Origin: an uncultured Alphaproteobacteria bacterium
GTDB taxonomy: Bacteria; Pseudomonadota; Alphaproteobacteria; Micavibrionales; CSBR16-224
Length of the DNA stretch: 64,000 nucleotides
Assembly (NCBI GenBank): GCA_950054485.1
Contig: CATLPD010000002.1
Location: 124,001 to 188,000 of the forward strand
Direction of reading: 5' to 3'
Below, one piece after another: positions 17,362 through 27,600 of this stretch. The notes below the pieces were generated by a model. That model saw only the letters and a list, made by a program, of their open reading frames with translations. It did not search any database and was not told where the DNA came from. A program made the translations under genes and the position numbers. The number at the start of each line of letters is the position of its first letter. The first letter of the stretch is position 1.

Positions 17362-17606
17362 AACGTAGCGCATATCTATGGCATCATGGTTCTGCTATGT
17401 CCACGCAACTTACAGAGCGCGAAGCCAAGAAAGAATTTGAGGTTATTGAAGAGGGAGTGTCAAAGGAATCTGCCTTGGGTAGTATTAAGGAACACAACGC
17501 AACAGTGGCTTCAATTATAGATAAAAACATTGAAGCTATGAATAAAGAACGTAATGACAGAAAAGCTCAGAAAAGATCTAAAGCATTAGAAAACTCTTTA
17601 AGGTAA
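17358..17606 (+). CDS. Small charged hypothetical protein
   Basis: 82 residues if started at the TTG that overlaps the preceding small frame by four bases, or 69 from the ATG at 17397, where it begins MSTQLTEREAKKEFEVIEEG. The protein is highly charged and helical, with a Lys/Arg-rich C-terminus (RNDRKAQKRSKAL), suggesting a coiled or nucleic-acid-contacting peptide; no family is recognised. Neither start has a strong Shine-Dalgarno, so coupling with the upstream frame is plausible. The 3' end overlaps convergent rppH by 9 bases. Confidence 0.5.
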   Translation: MKRSAYLWHHGSAMSTQLTEREAKKEFEVIEEGVSKESALGSIKEHNATVASIIDKNIEAMNKERNDRKAQKRSKALENSLR

Positions 17607-18083
17607 AAAGGGTTTGAAATAATCTATAACGATTTCGTATGTTGCGCGTTTGACAGGGATACAGGTATCAAAGACTCGATCCAGCGCGCACCATTTCCAT
17701 GATTGGAATTCCGGATATCGGCAGGTATGTAGATTAATCTCGCTGTCGATCCCGTCAAAGCGAATGGCGACCCATTTCTGTTTTTGTCCGCGATATTGGG
17801 AATCCCAAAGCTTTTCAATTAAATGTTCTGGTAGGTCGTAATATTGCCAGTCATCCATAATGGCAATAATTTTTGAATTCTTTGATGTCATACCGGTTTC
17901 TTCTTCAAGCTCGCGGAAGACAGAGGTTTCGAAATCGCTATCCCCGTCATCTATGCCACCTTGTGGAAGCTGCCAGATGCCAGCTTGTTCGAAACGTTCG
18001 CCAATGAAAACATCGTTATTCTGATTTAAAATAAGAAGCCCGACACCCGGGCGATAAGGAAGGTTTTTATATTCGGGCTTCAT
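17598..18083 (-). CDS. rppH: RNA pyrophosphohydrolase RppH
   Basis: 161 residues, Nudix hydrolase. It begins with the RppH-type N-terminus YRPGVGLLILNQNNDVFIGE; the Nudix box spans residues ~42-64 with GGIDDGDS and RELEEETGM. The enzyme removes pyrophosphate from 5' triphosphate mRNA ends, starting decay, and the length matches the alphaproteobacterial Ap4A/RNA pyrophosphohydrolase group. It overlaps the upstream yibQ-like gene by four bases, the last gene of the ctpA cluster. Confidence 0.93.
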   Translation of the reverse strand: MKPEYKNLPYRPGVGLLILNQNNDVFIGERFEQAGIWQLPQGGIDDGDSDFETSVFRELEEETGMTSKNSKIIAIMDDWQYYDLPEHLIEKLWDSQYRGQKQKWVAIRFDGIDSEINLHTCRYPEFQSWKWCALDRVFDTCIPVKRATYEIVIDYFKPFLP

Positions 18084-19042
18084 TGCAACTTCCTTTTTTC
18101 AACAACGGCTGAAACAGGTGATAGAACAACCCCGCGGCTATCCAAGTCTTTTGCCCATTGCTTTATAACTTCAATCGTAAGGGGGTAGGGCTGTGCGATG
18201 CCGACAGCATATCCTTTTTCTTTTGCGTCGCGTTCCAGTTTGCGTAGGCGGGCAACAATGGCATTTGTGTTTGCCAATGCATCAATTTGAAGATCGCTGG
18301 ACACATAATCGGCGCTGATTTGTTTCGAAAGCTCGTTCATAGGCGGGTTTAGATTATCAATTAAATCTTCTACAAAGATGGCCTCTTCCAATTGGATCCA
18401 GTCAATAAAACGACGGTTTTGAACATCGCCTGACAGATAAGCATTCCCAAATTCGTTAATATAGCCAACAGGCCGATCGTATGGCATGGCGATGGTGTTC
18501 AGATGTTTTAAATTATCTTCCCATGTATCCCGTCGCAAAAGTGTTAGCGGCCCGGGGTCCGTATCGGGGTAATCCGCTGGCTCCATAGGGATACCGATTA
18601 AAATTTCGTGTTTGTTCTCAATGGCCTGATCAATCCAGCTTGGGTTATTTGCCCCGTATGGCGAAAGCGCCATTGTTATTTCAGCAGGCAGCTCCGTTAT
18701 GGCTTTTTTTGTATTGTCATCCTGAAGCCCTAATCCTTTTACAATCACAGCTATACGTGGAAGGTTGTTAGCGTTATCATATGGTGATTTAAAGCGGTTT
18801 GTCGGACGGTTACGACCCGTTGTCACAATACTGTTCGGGCTATATTCGGACGTTTTCATGCTCTCGATCGCCATGACAATCGCAGCCTGATTATCGTAAT
18901 CGCCAGTTTGTTTCGAAAGCAAAAGCACGACGAAAACAAGTAAAAGAATAAGCAGAATGACTCCAGCTGCTATCTTGCGCGCAAAAGGATTTTCCCCTGC
19001 GCCAAAGATATCTTTAGGTGTTTTGAACTTTGGAAAGTTCAT
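18080..19042 (-). CDS. Divergent polysaccharide deacetylase family protein (YibQ-like)
   Basis: 320 residues. One N-terminal transmembrane segment (ILLILLLVFVVLLLS, residues ~30-46) anchors a periplasmic domain. RIAVIVKGLGLQDDNTKKAI, EITMALSPYGAN and HEILIGIPMEPADYPDTDPG match the divergent polysaccharide deacetylase (DUF610/YibQ) family, which lacks normal metal-binding histidines and whose substrate is unknown. It is consistently found beside ctpA and rppH in alphaproteobacteria, as here, pointing to a cell-wall role. Confidence 0.9.
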   Translation of the reverse strand: MNFPKFKTPKDIFGAGENPFARKIAAGVILLILLLVFVVLLLSKQTGDYDNQAAIVMAIESMKTSEYSPNSIVTTGRNRPTNRFKSPYDNANNLPRIAVIVKGLGLQDDNTKKAITELPAEITMALSPYGANNPSWIDQAIENKHEILIGIPMEPADYPDTDPGPLTLLRRDTWEDNLKHLNTIAMPYDRPVGYINEFGNAYLSGDVQNRRFIDWIQLEEAIFVEDLIDNLNPPMNELSKQISADYVSSDLQIDALANTNAIVARLRKLERDAKEKGYAVGIAQPYPLTIEVIKQWAKDLDSRGVVLSPVSAVVEKRKLQ

Positions 19043-19064
19043 TGTGCCCCCGCGAAATACCCAG

Positions 19065-20402
19065 TTACTTTAAAGCGCTTCTGTATAAGGCAATTCCCTC
19101 CAGCAGATCAATAGCACGTGTTAACTGGTAATCTACAATATCTTCTTCCAGATCGACTTCGATCTCAACTTCTTTATCGTCTTTGGACTTTGAAGTGCTT
19201 TCATCGTCTTTTTTCTTTTCAAGTCCATTATCAAGTGCGCCGCGTAAGTCTGCTTCACTGATTTGGCCTGAATTATCGGTTTGGCCGACAACGGCCACGC
19301 GTTCGACTTTAATGTCAGGCTCAATACCGGTTGCCTGAATGGAACGACCAGATGGCGTGTAATATCGCGCGGTTGTCAGGCGCATGGCACCATGGCCCGG
19401 AAGTGTGATAACGGTTTGAACTGACCCTTTACCAAAGGATTTTGTTCCCATGATAATAGCGCGTTTATGATCCTGCAGGGCACCGGAAACAATTTCTGAT
19501 GCTGACGCCGACCCACCATTAATCAAGACAACAATCGGCAAACCGTCTGTCAGATCGCCGGCGGTGGCATTGTCACGGCGCACGTCGTCTTTTGCGCGTC
19601 CACGTGTCGATACAATTTCCCCTTTATCAAGAAAGGCATCTGAAACCGCGATAGCCTGGTCAAGCAGACCGCCCGGGTTGTTGCGTAAGTCCAGAACATA
19701 ACCTGATAGGTTTTCACCCGCCTCGGCCTTAATTTCTTTGATCGCTTTTTTTAGACCAGGGAAGGTTTGCTGGTTAAAAGTAGTAATACGGATATAACCG
19801 ATATTTTCGTTTTCTACGCGGCTACGCACGGATTGAATTTGAATGATGTCACGTGTAATCGTCAGCTTTACAGGTTCGGCTTCGCCCTCACGTACAATGG
19901 TCAGATTGATATCGGTACCGACCTTTCCGCGCATTTTAGATACTGCGTCGGACAGCGACATCCCCATAACCTGTTCGCCATCAATTTCAACAATCATGTC
20001 ATTAGCTTGAACGCCGGCTTCGAAGGCGGGGGTGTCATCAATAGGGGATACAACCTTAACAAGGCCGTTTTCCATTGTGACTTCGATACCAAGTCCGCCG
20101 AATTCACCTTTGGTCTGGACCTGCATCGAGGAAAAGTCTTCTTCGGTTAAATAGCTGGAATGTGGGTCAAGAGCTGTAAGCATGCCATTCAGGGCCGTTT
20201 CGACCAATTCCTTATCTTCGACTTCTTCTACATATTCGCTGCGCACACGTTCGAAGACATTACCAAAAAGGTTAAGCTGTTTGTATGTATCGGCCGTGTT
20301 TTGAACATCGTTTGAAGTATCTTGTGCCAGACTGATTCCGCCTGCACCAATACTGAGCCCCAAGACAAGTGAACCTACAACCAGTTTTGCGTTTTTTAGC
20401 AT
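19065..20402 (-). CDS. ctpA: Carboxy-terminal processing protease CtpA (S41)
   Basis: 445 residues, exported (signal peptide to about residue 26). A PDZ domain covers residues ~95-180 (GGLGIEVTMENGLVKVVSPI, KMRGKVGTDINLTIV), followed by the S41 protease core with DLRNNPGGLL, Ser300 in GGSASASEI and Lys325 in KSFGKGSVQ, the Ser-Lys dyad. The C-terminus is unusually acidic and Lys-rich (DKEVEIEVDLEEDIVDY). CtpA trims periplasmic proteins including peptidoglycan hydrolases; the neighbouring envC gene fits this. Confidence 0.95.
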   Translation of the reverse strand: MLKNAKLVVGSLVLGLSIGAGGISLAQDTSNDVQNTADTYKQLNLFGNVFERVRSEYVEEVEDKELVETALNGMLTALDPHSSYLTEEDFSSMQVQTKGEFGGLGIEVTMENGLVKVVSPIDDTPAFEAGVQANDMIVEIDGEQVMGMSLSDAVSKMRGKVGTDINLTIVREGEAEPVKLTITRDIIQIQSVRSRVENENIGYIRITTFNQQTFPGLKKAIKEIKAEAGENLSGYVLDLRNNPGGLLDQAIAVSDAFLDKGEIVSTRGRAKDDVRRDNATAGDLTDGLPIVVLINGGSASASEIVSGALQDHKRAIIMGTKSFGKGSVQTVITLPGHGAMRLTTARYYTPSGRSIQATGIEPDIKVERVAVVGQTDNSGQISEADLRGALDNGLEKKKDDESTSKSKDDKEVEIEVDLEEDIVDYQLTRAIDLLEGIALYRSALK

Positions 20403-20416
20403 TCTTATTTCCTTGT

Positions 20417-21580
20417 TTAACCGTTTTTAATTGTGAAAACCGATGATGGATTAATCGGCTTACTGTTTTTTCTCAACTCATAGTATAGCCGTCCTTTTTG
20501 ACTATTGCTACGGTCAATACGTCCTATCGGCTCTCCTGTTTTCAGATTTGCACCCACATTCGCTTCTATTTTGTCGAGACCCGCTATTAAACTATGATAT
20601 GAGCCGGAATGCTCAATAATCAAGAGCTGTTTGAAGTTTTGAAAGGGGCCTGCAAAGACAACTTTGCCTGCCATTGGGGCGACAACAACAGCATTTGGCT
20701 GCGTGGTAAAGACTATCCCCTGATTTTTACCACCGATTTCACCCGTCTCTCCATAATTGACTTTTATAATACCGGCAACGGGCAGGGTTTTGTCCTGATT
20801 TGTCGCGACTGCAGGGGCAGGGCTTGGTGCTGGTTTTGCAACTGCCGTCCCGGCTTGCCTTACATCTTGCGGTTTGGGCGAGGGGCGAAGCTGAGCAACC
20901 AGATCCTCTAGGCTTTTTGCCTCTTTTTGCAGCCTTTCAACGTTTTTAACGGCTTTTTGATATGATCCCGATGCCGTATCATACATTTTTTGGCGCTTAG
21001 ATAATAAAGATGTAAGCTCTTTTGTTGATTGGCTCAGGTTCTTTTGTTCGCTTTGTTCGCGCTCGATCAGTTTGTTAATATTTCCCTGCAAGGCTTTGAT
21101 TTCATTGACTTGATCCTCAAGCTTTTGCATGCGTTTATGCAAGCTTGGGATCGTAGTATTCATGGCAATCATCCGGTGCAGAATTTTATCTTTCGGCATT
21201 TTTGAAAAATATAAACCATAAGCGGGAATTTTCGCCCCTTGGTATATGCTTCGCAGCATTGTTGTGGATAGCCCCTGGTCCTCAATGATACGGCTGGTTA
21301 AATAGGATTGTTCTTGCTGTAATTTCTGCTTTTGGCTTTCAAGATCATTCAGATTATTTTCTATTTTTTTTCTTTTATTTGCAGCTGTCACCAGATCGGC
21401 CTGAACAGATTTCATTTTTTTCTCTGCAGCAGCTTTTTCTTTTGCCGTCTCGAACTTTTTTTTCTCCTGCGCTTGTAATTCGGCCTGTGTTTTTTTGATG
21501 TCACCGATATCCTGTGCGCTGGCCACAAGCGGCAGCGATAAGAACACAATGGTTGATATAAAAGCGATGTATTTATTCAC
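20417..21580 (-). CDS. envC: Murein hydrolase activator EnvC-like (degenerate LytM domain)
   Basis: 387 residues. Signal peptide MNKYIAFISTIVFLSLPLVASA, then two long coiled coils (residues ~28-120 and ~150-230), a Pro/Ala-rich linker and a C-terminal M23/LytM domain (~270-387). The metal-binding HxH of active LytM enzymes is replaced (RLYYELR), so it should be an activator of amidases rather than a hydrolase, as in E. coli EnvC. It overlaps rlmH by 8 bases and precedes ctpA by 14. Confidence 0.9.
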   Translation of the reverse strand: MNKYIAFISTIVFLSLPLVASAQDIGDIKKTQAELQAQEKKKFETAKEKAAAEKKMKSVQADLVTAANKRKKIENNLNDLESQKQKLQQEQSYLTSRIIEDQGLSTTMLRSIYQGAKIPAYGLYFSKMPKDKILHRMIAMNTTIPSLHKRMQKLEDQVNEIKALQGNINKLIEREQSEQKNLSQSTKELTSLLSKRQKMYDTASGSYQKAVKNVERLQKEAKSLEDLVAQLRPSPKPQDVRQAGTAVAKPAPSPAPAVATNQDKTLPVAGIIKVNYGETGEIGGKNQGIVFTTQPNAVVVAPMAGKVVFAGPFQNFKQLLIIEHSGSYHSLIAGLDKIEANVGANLKTGEPIGRIDRSNSQKGRLYYELRKNSKPINPSSVFTIKNG

Positions 21581-22025
21581 GGTGATAAGGGTGTCCGGCT
21601 AAAATTTGTTGGGTTCGATAAATCTGTTCTATCAGCATAACCCGAACCAGTTGATGAGGCCATGTTTGTTTACCGAAAGAGATTAAAAAATTGGCTTTTT
21701 TTCTTATTTCAGATGTCAGGCCGTCTGCGCCGCCGATGATAAAGCAAACGGATGTCTGGTTATCATGCATAAGATCCTGAATGATATTTGAAAAATCAGT
21801 GCTGGAATATGTTTTGCCACGTTCATCAAGCGCGAAAACCTGATAATCAGGTGGTATCAGATCAAGAATTTTTTCTTGCTGGGCATCAGGGGTAGGAAAT
21901 TTTCGTGAATCTATTTCTACAGCATCAATCTGCCAATGCATGCGTTTTTGATAGGTTTCAAAAAGCGCATAAAAAGGCGAATTTTTCTTAACTGTGCCGA
22001 CAGATATAATTTTAACATGCATCAT
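21573..22025 (-). CDS. rlmH: 23S rRNA (pseudouridine-1915-N3)-methyltransferase RlmH
   Basis: 150 residues; SPOUT-class methyltransferase. The knot region carries VCFIIGGADGLTSEIR, and the C-terminal QLVRVMLIEQIYRTQQILAG and HPYHRE are family hallmarks. It methylates pseudouridine 1915 in helix 69 of 23S rRNA in the assembled 70S ribosome. The two tandem ATG codons leave a one-residue ambiguity at the N-terminus. It is adjacent to rsfS, a common pairing. Confidence 0.96.
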   Translation of the reverse strand: MMHVKIISVGTVKKNSPFYALFETYQKRMHWQIDAVEIDSRKFPTPDAQQEKILDLIPPDYQVFALDERGKTYSSTDFSNIIQDLMHDNQTSVCFIIGGADGLTSEIRKKANFLISFGKQTWPHQLVRVMLIEQIYRTQQILAGHPYHRE

Positions 22026-22043
22026 AAATGCATATTAGCGAGT

Positions 22044-22385
22044 TTACGCAGAAATATAAAGTGTATGGTCGGCTGCGTTAAAGTCGACGCCCCACATTTT
22101 TTCAAGCTGGTAAAAGTCACGAACTTCGGGGCGGAAAATATGCACGATAAAATCACCTGCATCGACGACAACCCAATCACCATTTTCCTTACCTTCGATT
22201 TTTGGCTGAAGGTCATAGTCCTTTACAGTTTCAGACAAAATATCAGCAAGCGCTGAAACCTGACGGCTGGAGCGTCCTGAACATATAACCATAAAATCTG
22301 CGATTGATGTTTTTCCGGCTAGGTCGATATCGACAATTTTTTCGGCTTTGTTGTCATCCAAAATTTTGACGACAATTTCTTTCAT
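22044..22385 (-). CDS. rsfS: Ribosome silencing factor RsfS
   Basis: 113 residues of the RsfS/Iojap family, which binds ribosomal protein uL14 and blocks subunit joining under starvation. Motifs ADFMVICSGRSSRQVSALAD, DWVVVDAGDFIVHIF and YQLEKMWG are typical. It is normally preceded by nadD in alphaproteobacteria; here the 122 bases upstream hold no gene and the next genes are unrelated, so this is the head of the rsfS-rlmH-envC-ctpA group. Confidence 0.96.
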   Translation of the reverse strand: MKEIVVKILDDNKAEKIVDIDLAGKTSIADFMVICSGRSSRQVSALADILSETVKDYDLQPKIEGKENGDWVVVDAGDFIVHIFRPEVRDFYQLEKMWGVDFNAADHTLYISA

Positions 22386-22507
22386 TTTTTCAGGGGAAAG
22401 GTCCCTGTGTGTTTTGCTGGCTATGACAATCCTCCAAAGCGGTTTTCACAAATATAGGATACAAACCCTATACTTCTATTATATCTGATTCTTATTAATT
22501 TTGGAAA

Positions 22508-24112
22508 TTACCAATCCAGTTTTTTCTTCTTTTTGGGGCGGTTTTGCTGATATCTATAGCCCCTTACACCAATATAACCAATGACATACAGCGCGAATAG
22601 ACCACCGACGATCTTTGCGAAAGCTTCAAACGCGCTTTGAATTCGTTCTGAGCGTTCGGCATCTGCCTGCGCGCGGGCGGCGTTAACCTCCTCGGCATGT
22701 GGGGTATTTTTTTCAACCCAACATTGGCTGATGGCATTAAAGACATCGCGGCGCTGTGTCATATCTGTTTCTGACGTGTTCGCGGGTAGTAGGTCTTCAC
22801 GGCATTCAAACATATATTTCAAATTGCGGTCTGGCTCCGGTGCATTTGCATTCCATGCAAATTCAAGGTCATTCGGATCATCATTGTTGACAAGAGTTTT
22901 CAGATCATCCCATTGAACTGACGGGTTCAGCATCGCATGCCAAAGTACAATCGCGTTTACCTGTCTTGTGTCCTCAGTTAATACCGGGGAGGATTCAAGA
23001 CTTGATCTTACGTCCCTGTAATAAGGCGAAAACCTACTGTTGCGTGTACCTGCTTCATATGCTTGCTGTTTAAATGCCAGAGACACAGGCGTGATTTCGG
23101 CCTCCGATAATTGGTCGGCAATCTCCTGATCCGCCTCGCTTGATCGACTTTGCGTACATGTAATAATATTGTTAAGGAGGGTCTGTCGCGCCATAATCTC
23201 CTCAGGTGTCTGGGTAGGTAAAAGTTCATCGCGACATTCAAAGGCAAGTTGTAGGTTATCATCAATATAACGTGATCCTACCTTGCGTAATAAAAATTGC
23301 GGGTTTGAGCCCTCATTTAAGATTGTCATGTCATTTGCATTCTGACCGTGGGAAAGCAAAGCGTCTGTTAGCATCATGGCTTCGCGGTTTCCTAGCTCTT
23401 CGGTATAGCCGTTTTCTTCAAGGAATTCGGTTTCTGCAATAACAGCGCCTTGAAACTTCTGATAATATTCATCTTCGGCTTGAAAAGCGCGCAGTTTTTC
23501 ATCGAAAGAATAGGGGGCTGCAAAGGGCATTTCGTGCACGCCTGCAATGCCTTCATAAATGATTTCAGGCTCGACAACGGGTGCATTCATTGCGTTTCTG
23601 GCGCAGCCGCGAACATGCTGATATCTCAGGTATATATTTTGAATTTCCGGAGCGTCTTGACGGCATTGCAAAATAAAGCTGTAATTTTGATCTAGTCTGG
23701 CTTCTTCCGTATCAAGCTCGTCAAGCTCGGGGTGTGCGGCCAGCATTTCTGCCGTGATCTCTGGATTTGTGAAACTTTCAATAAAAGTCAGAAAGACGTC
23801 CGGGTCTACGCTTCTACTCAGCATGTCAGAATCTTCGATTGTCTCCTCGAATAATTCATTTACGGCCTCTTTATATTCCTCATCATTGAACCATCGTTCA
23901 ATCTTGACATCCAAGGGGGACGTATCCGTTATAACATTAACAATATTCCATTGTACTTGCAGGTCATCATCTGTCGTTGCAGGCGCCTCGTCTTCAGGCA
24001 GTTGCTGAGGTTCTGAAACTTCTGTGGAAGATACGAATTCGGCATCCTGCGCATTGGCAGGAAATGCGGCAGCAATCGTAATGGGAAGAAGTAAGCTGGA
24101 AAAGGGTTTCAT
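22508..24112 (-). CDS. Exported protein with three Cys-pair repeats and a C-terminal membrane anchor, unknown
   Basis: 534 residues, family not recognised. A signal peptide ends FPANA-QDA near residue 22; a single C-terminal membrane helix (IVGGLFALYVIGYIGVRGY) is followed by a Lys-rich tail, PKKKKKLDW, so most of the protein should be periplasmic with a cytoplasmic tail. Three homologous segments each hold a Cys pair: FILQCRQDAPE to VRGC, FECRDELLPTQTPEE to IITC, and FECREDLLPANTSET to ISQC. They are probably disulfide-bonded modules. A smaller exported protein gene ends upstream of it (12-base gap), so both are likely cotranscribed. Confidence 0.75.
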   Translation of the reverse strand: MKPFSSLLLPITIAAAFPANAQDAEFVSSTEVSEPQQLPEDEAPATTDDDLQVQWNIVNVITDTSPLDVKIERWFNDEEYKEAVNELFEETIEDSDMLSRSVDPDVFLTFIESFTNPEITAEMLAAHPELDELDTEEARLDQNYSFILQCRQDAPEIQNIYLRYQHVRGCARNAMNAPVVEPEIIYEGIAGVHEMPFAAPYSFDEKLRAFQAEDEYYQKFQGAVIAETEFLEENGYTEELGNREAMMLTDALLSHGQNANDMTILNEGSNPQFLLRKVGSRYIDDNLQLAFECRDELLPTQTPEEIMARQTLLNNIITCTQSRSSEADQEIADQLSEAEITPVSLAFKQQAYEAGTRNSRFSPYYRDVRSSLESSPVLTEDTRQVNAIVLWHAMLNPSVQWDDLKTLVNNDDPNDLEFAWNANAPEPDRNLKYMFECREDLLPANTSETDMTQRRDVFNAISQCWVEKNTPHAEEVNAARAQADAERSERIQSAFEAFAKIVGGLFALYVIGYIGVRGYRYQQNRPKKKKKLDW

Positions 24113-24124
24113 AACCGGCCTTTT

Positions 24125-24511
24125 TTAAAAGCGTAATCGCAAATCAATTGTATATTCGGAGCGTGGTTGCGCTTTCGGGTTGCCAGTCGCGTATTCGCCG
24201 TCTTTAGCGCCGCGGAAATGACGATAAAAAGCTCCGATTTCCAATGGGCCATTATCAGGGCGCCAGTTAAGGCCATTGCGGCGGCCGACTTTTAATGTCA
24301 CATCTTGGAAAACCTGAACGCGTTGATATTCATCGTTATCAGCGGTTTCATCTGCGGGCAATAATCTGAAATTATTTAATTCCTGATTGGAAAGAATATT
24401 GATTTCGGTCGGTTCATTTTCAGTTTCCTGAGCGAGAACAGGTGACGCGCCAGCGCATAGGGCAGAGGCTGCAGTGAAAGAAAGTAGTATTCTTTTAGAA
24501 TCAATATTCAT
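24125..24511 (-). CDS. Small exported protein, possible outer-membrane associated
   Basis: 128 residues. The signal peptide ends near SPVLA-QETE (residue ~27). The mature part ends SEYTIDLRLRF, with alternating hydrophobic residues and a terminal Phe, the pattern of an outer-membrane beta-strand, but it is too short for a full barrel. VTLKVGRRNGLNWRPDNGPL suggests further beta structure. AGGAG precedes the ATG. It is upstream of, and probably cotranscribed with, the repeat protein ending at 22508. No family recognised. Confidence 0.7.
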   Translation of the reverse strand: MNIDSKRILLSFTAASALCAGASPVLAQETENEPTEINILSNQELNNFRLLPADETADNDEYQRVQVFQDVTLKVGRRNGLNWRPDNGPLEIGAFYRHFRGAKDGEYATGNPKAQPRSEYTIDLRLRF

Positions 24512-24611
24512 GGGGATCTCCTAATGATTTAGTTATGTTAACAAAATATTAACATAAGGTCAAGTTTTCTTTTCGAAATACTTGATAGTCATTACAAGAG
24601 GCCGACTGTTA

Positions 24612-27600
24612 TCAATCTTCGGAAAGAGACACGAGGGTCGTATTCCCGCCAGATGCCGTTGTATTGATTGTAATTGTCTTCTCAGTTGCAAAACGGTGTA
24701 AATAATGCGGTCCACCGGCCTTGGGCCCTGTACCGGATAGCCCCATACCGCCGAATGGCTGCACGCCAACAACAGCACCAATCATCGAGCGGTTGACATA
24801 GCAATTACCAACGCGCGCCTTTGAAAGGGTCGTGTCAATCGTATGATCAATCCGGCTGTGGATACCTAGGGTTAGGCCATAGCCTTTACCATTGATATCA
24901 TCCATAACCTTGCCAAGTTCAGATCCTTTAAAGCGCACGATGTGCACGATAGGGCCGAAGACTTCGCGCTCCAGAATGTCCGTATTTTCGATTTCATAGG
25001 CACGAGGTGCAAAATAAAAACCTTTGTTATCCAAACCATCGGGCATTGGGGCGATCGCCACACATTTACCGATCTTATCTAGCTCTTCAGCATGGTTCTT
25101 CAATGTTTGCAGAGACGGCTGGTCAATAACCGGCCCGACGTCTGTTGAAAGATATGCCGGATCAGCCAGGACAAGCTCCTGAGCCGCGCCGTTTAACATT
25201 TCGATGATATTATCGGCAATCCCGTCCTGAACGTACAGTATACGCAATGCTGAACATCTTTGTCCCGCTGATTGAAAGCCACTGATCAGAATGTCATCAA
25301 TCACTTGTTCGGGCAGGGCTGAATTATCAACGATCATGGCATTTTGGCCGCCTGTCTCCGCAATGAGCGGTGCAATCGCGCCACCACGCTCGGCAAGGGT
25401 TTTGTTGATAATATGCGCTGTTTCGGTTGAACCGGTAAAACAAACCCCAGTCACACGCGGGTCGGGAACCAGTAATTCACCGGCAATGCGACCGCGGATA
25501 GGAACAAGATGCAGAACATCTTTTGGAATACCGGCCTGATGCAGGATATCGACGCACATTTGACCGATTAAAGGCGTCTGTTCAGCAGGTTTGGCAATAA
25601 CGCAATTTCCTGCCATCAAGGCTGCGGCGACTTGTCCTGCGAAAATGGCAAGCGGGAAATTCCACGGACTGATACATAAAAATGTCCCGCGCCCCGTCAT
25701 ACCCAATGTGTTACGTTCACCTGTCGGGCCCGGCAGGACAAGGTCACTTCCGAAATCCTGACGCCCACGAACCGCGTAATAACGGCAAAAGTCAATTGCT
25801 TCGCGGACTTCAGCGAGCGCATCCGGAATTGTCTTTCCGGCCTCCCGCACGCACAAGGCCATCAACTCGACCATCTGTTCTTCCATCAGGTCGGCGGCAA
25901 CATCAAGGTAGTACGCTCTGTCTTGTGCAGGTGTTTTCGACCAACTGCGGAAAGATTCCTCGCAAGTATCCAGAATTTTCTCTATTTGCTGTTCGTCGGG
26001 GCTGTAATAATGCCCTACGCTATCTGCTGTATCCGACGGGTTGATAACAGCCTGACCGGCTGATTTATTTGTCTTGAATTGTGCGCCTGCCTCCCAGTTT
26101 TTTGTCGCATATGATTGTATTTCGTCTTCCAGCGGTTCACTGACGGCTGTATCCAGTAGCTCAATACCCTTTGAATTGGCGCGATGGAATTCTGTGCCGA
26201 AACCGTACATATCAACGGGCAGGTTAATTTTGGGGTGTCTTTTATTATCAAGAGCAGCGATATATTCGATAGGGTCGGTCACCATTTCTTCAACGGGGAC
26301 ACGGTCATCTTGCAAGCGGTTAACGAACGAGCTGTTTGCGCCGTTTTCGAGCAGACGACGCACCAGATAGGGTAACAGGTCTTCGTGGCTACCCACAGGG
26401 GCATAAACGCGCACAGGGTATTTGTTTGCATCGCCTTCCTGCCCGACCAGCTGGTGGTACAAAGGCTCGCCCATGCCATGCAGACGCTGAAATTCAAAGC
26501 CGCTGTCCTGGCCGCGCGCCATCGTGATAATCGAGGCAACTGTATGCGCATTATGGGTTGCAAACTGTGGGTAGAACAAATCGCGTTGATCCATTAATTT
26601 TTGGGCACATGCAAGGTATGAAACATCTGTCGCATTTTTGCGGGTAAAGACCGGATAATCCTCTAGCCCGCGTTCCTGGGCGTATTTGACTTCGGTATCC
26701 CAGTAAGCACCCTTGACCAGACGCACCATGATGCTGTGGCGTGATGTGCGTGCCAATTCAGCCAGCCAGTCAATTGTCTTCCATGCGCGTTTTTGATAAG
26801 CCTGAACAGCAAGGCCAAAGCCGTTCCAGCCGTTTAATTTTGGGTTCATACGCACGGCTTCAATAATTTGAAGCGATATGTCGAGGCGATGTGCTTCTTC
26901 AGCATCGACGGTCAGGCCAATGTTATAGTTTTTACACAGTTCTGCTAGCTCCAATAGGCGCTCAATCAAAACGGGCAGGGTCTTATCAGCCTGTGAAACA
27001 ATGTAGCGCGGATGCAGCGCTGAAAGCTTTACCGAAATACCGGCAGATGTAATAGGACTAGCGTCTTCATCGTATCCCTGAACGGTTTTACCGATGGCGT
27101 GAATGGCATCTTTATAGGCGTCAAAATAACGCTCAGCATCTTTTGCGGTACGGGCAGCTTCCCCCAGCATATCGTAGGAGTAACGATAGCCCAGATTTTC
27201 CTGTGGGCGGGCTGTTTTCATGGCTTCGGTGATTGTGCGGCCAATCACAAACTGGTGGCCCAGAATTTTCATGGCGTGCAACATGGCCTGACGCACGACA
27301 GGCTCGCCGGCTTTTTTGACCAGCTTTTGCAATACGTTTGAAGCGCTGATTTCATCTTTATCCTGATCGGCGCCGCCTATTACCTTACCGGTCAGCATCA
27401 GGGCCCATGTTGAGGCGTTCACAAATAAATCGCTGCCTTTTCCGACATGCTCGTCCCAATCAGCGCTGCCAATCTTATCTTTGATCAATAGATCGGCGGT
27501 TTCACGATCCGGAATACGCAGCAGGGCTTCTGCCAAACACATCAAAGCAATGCCTTCGGTTGTGGTCAGTCCATATTCATTAAGGAAACTGTCGAGGCCG

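Noticed and set aside
17624-17841. Small frames on both strands inside rppH
   Set aside because: They sit within the intact Nudix gene and have no ribosome binding site.
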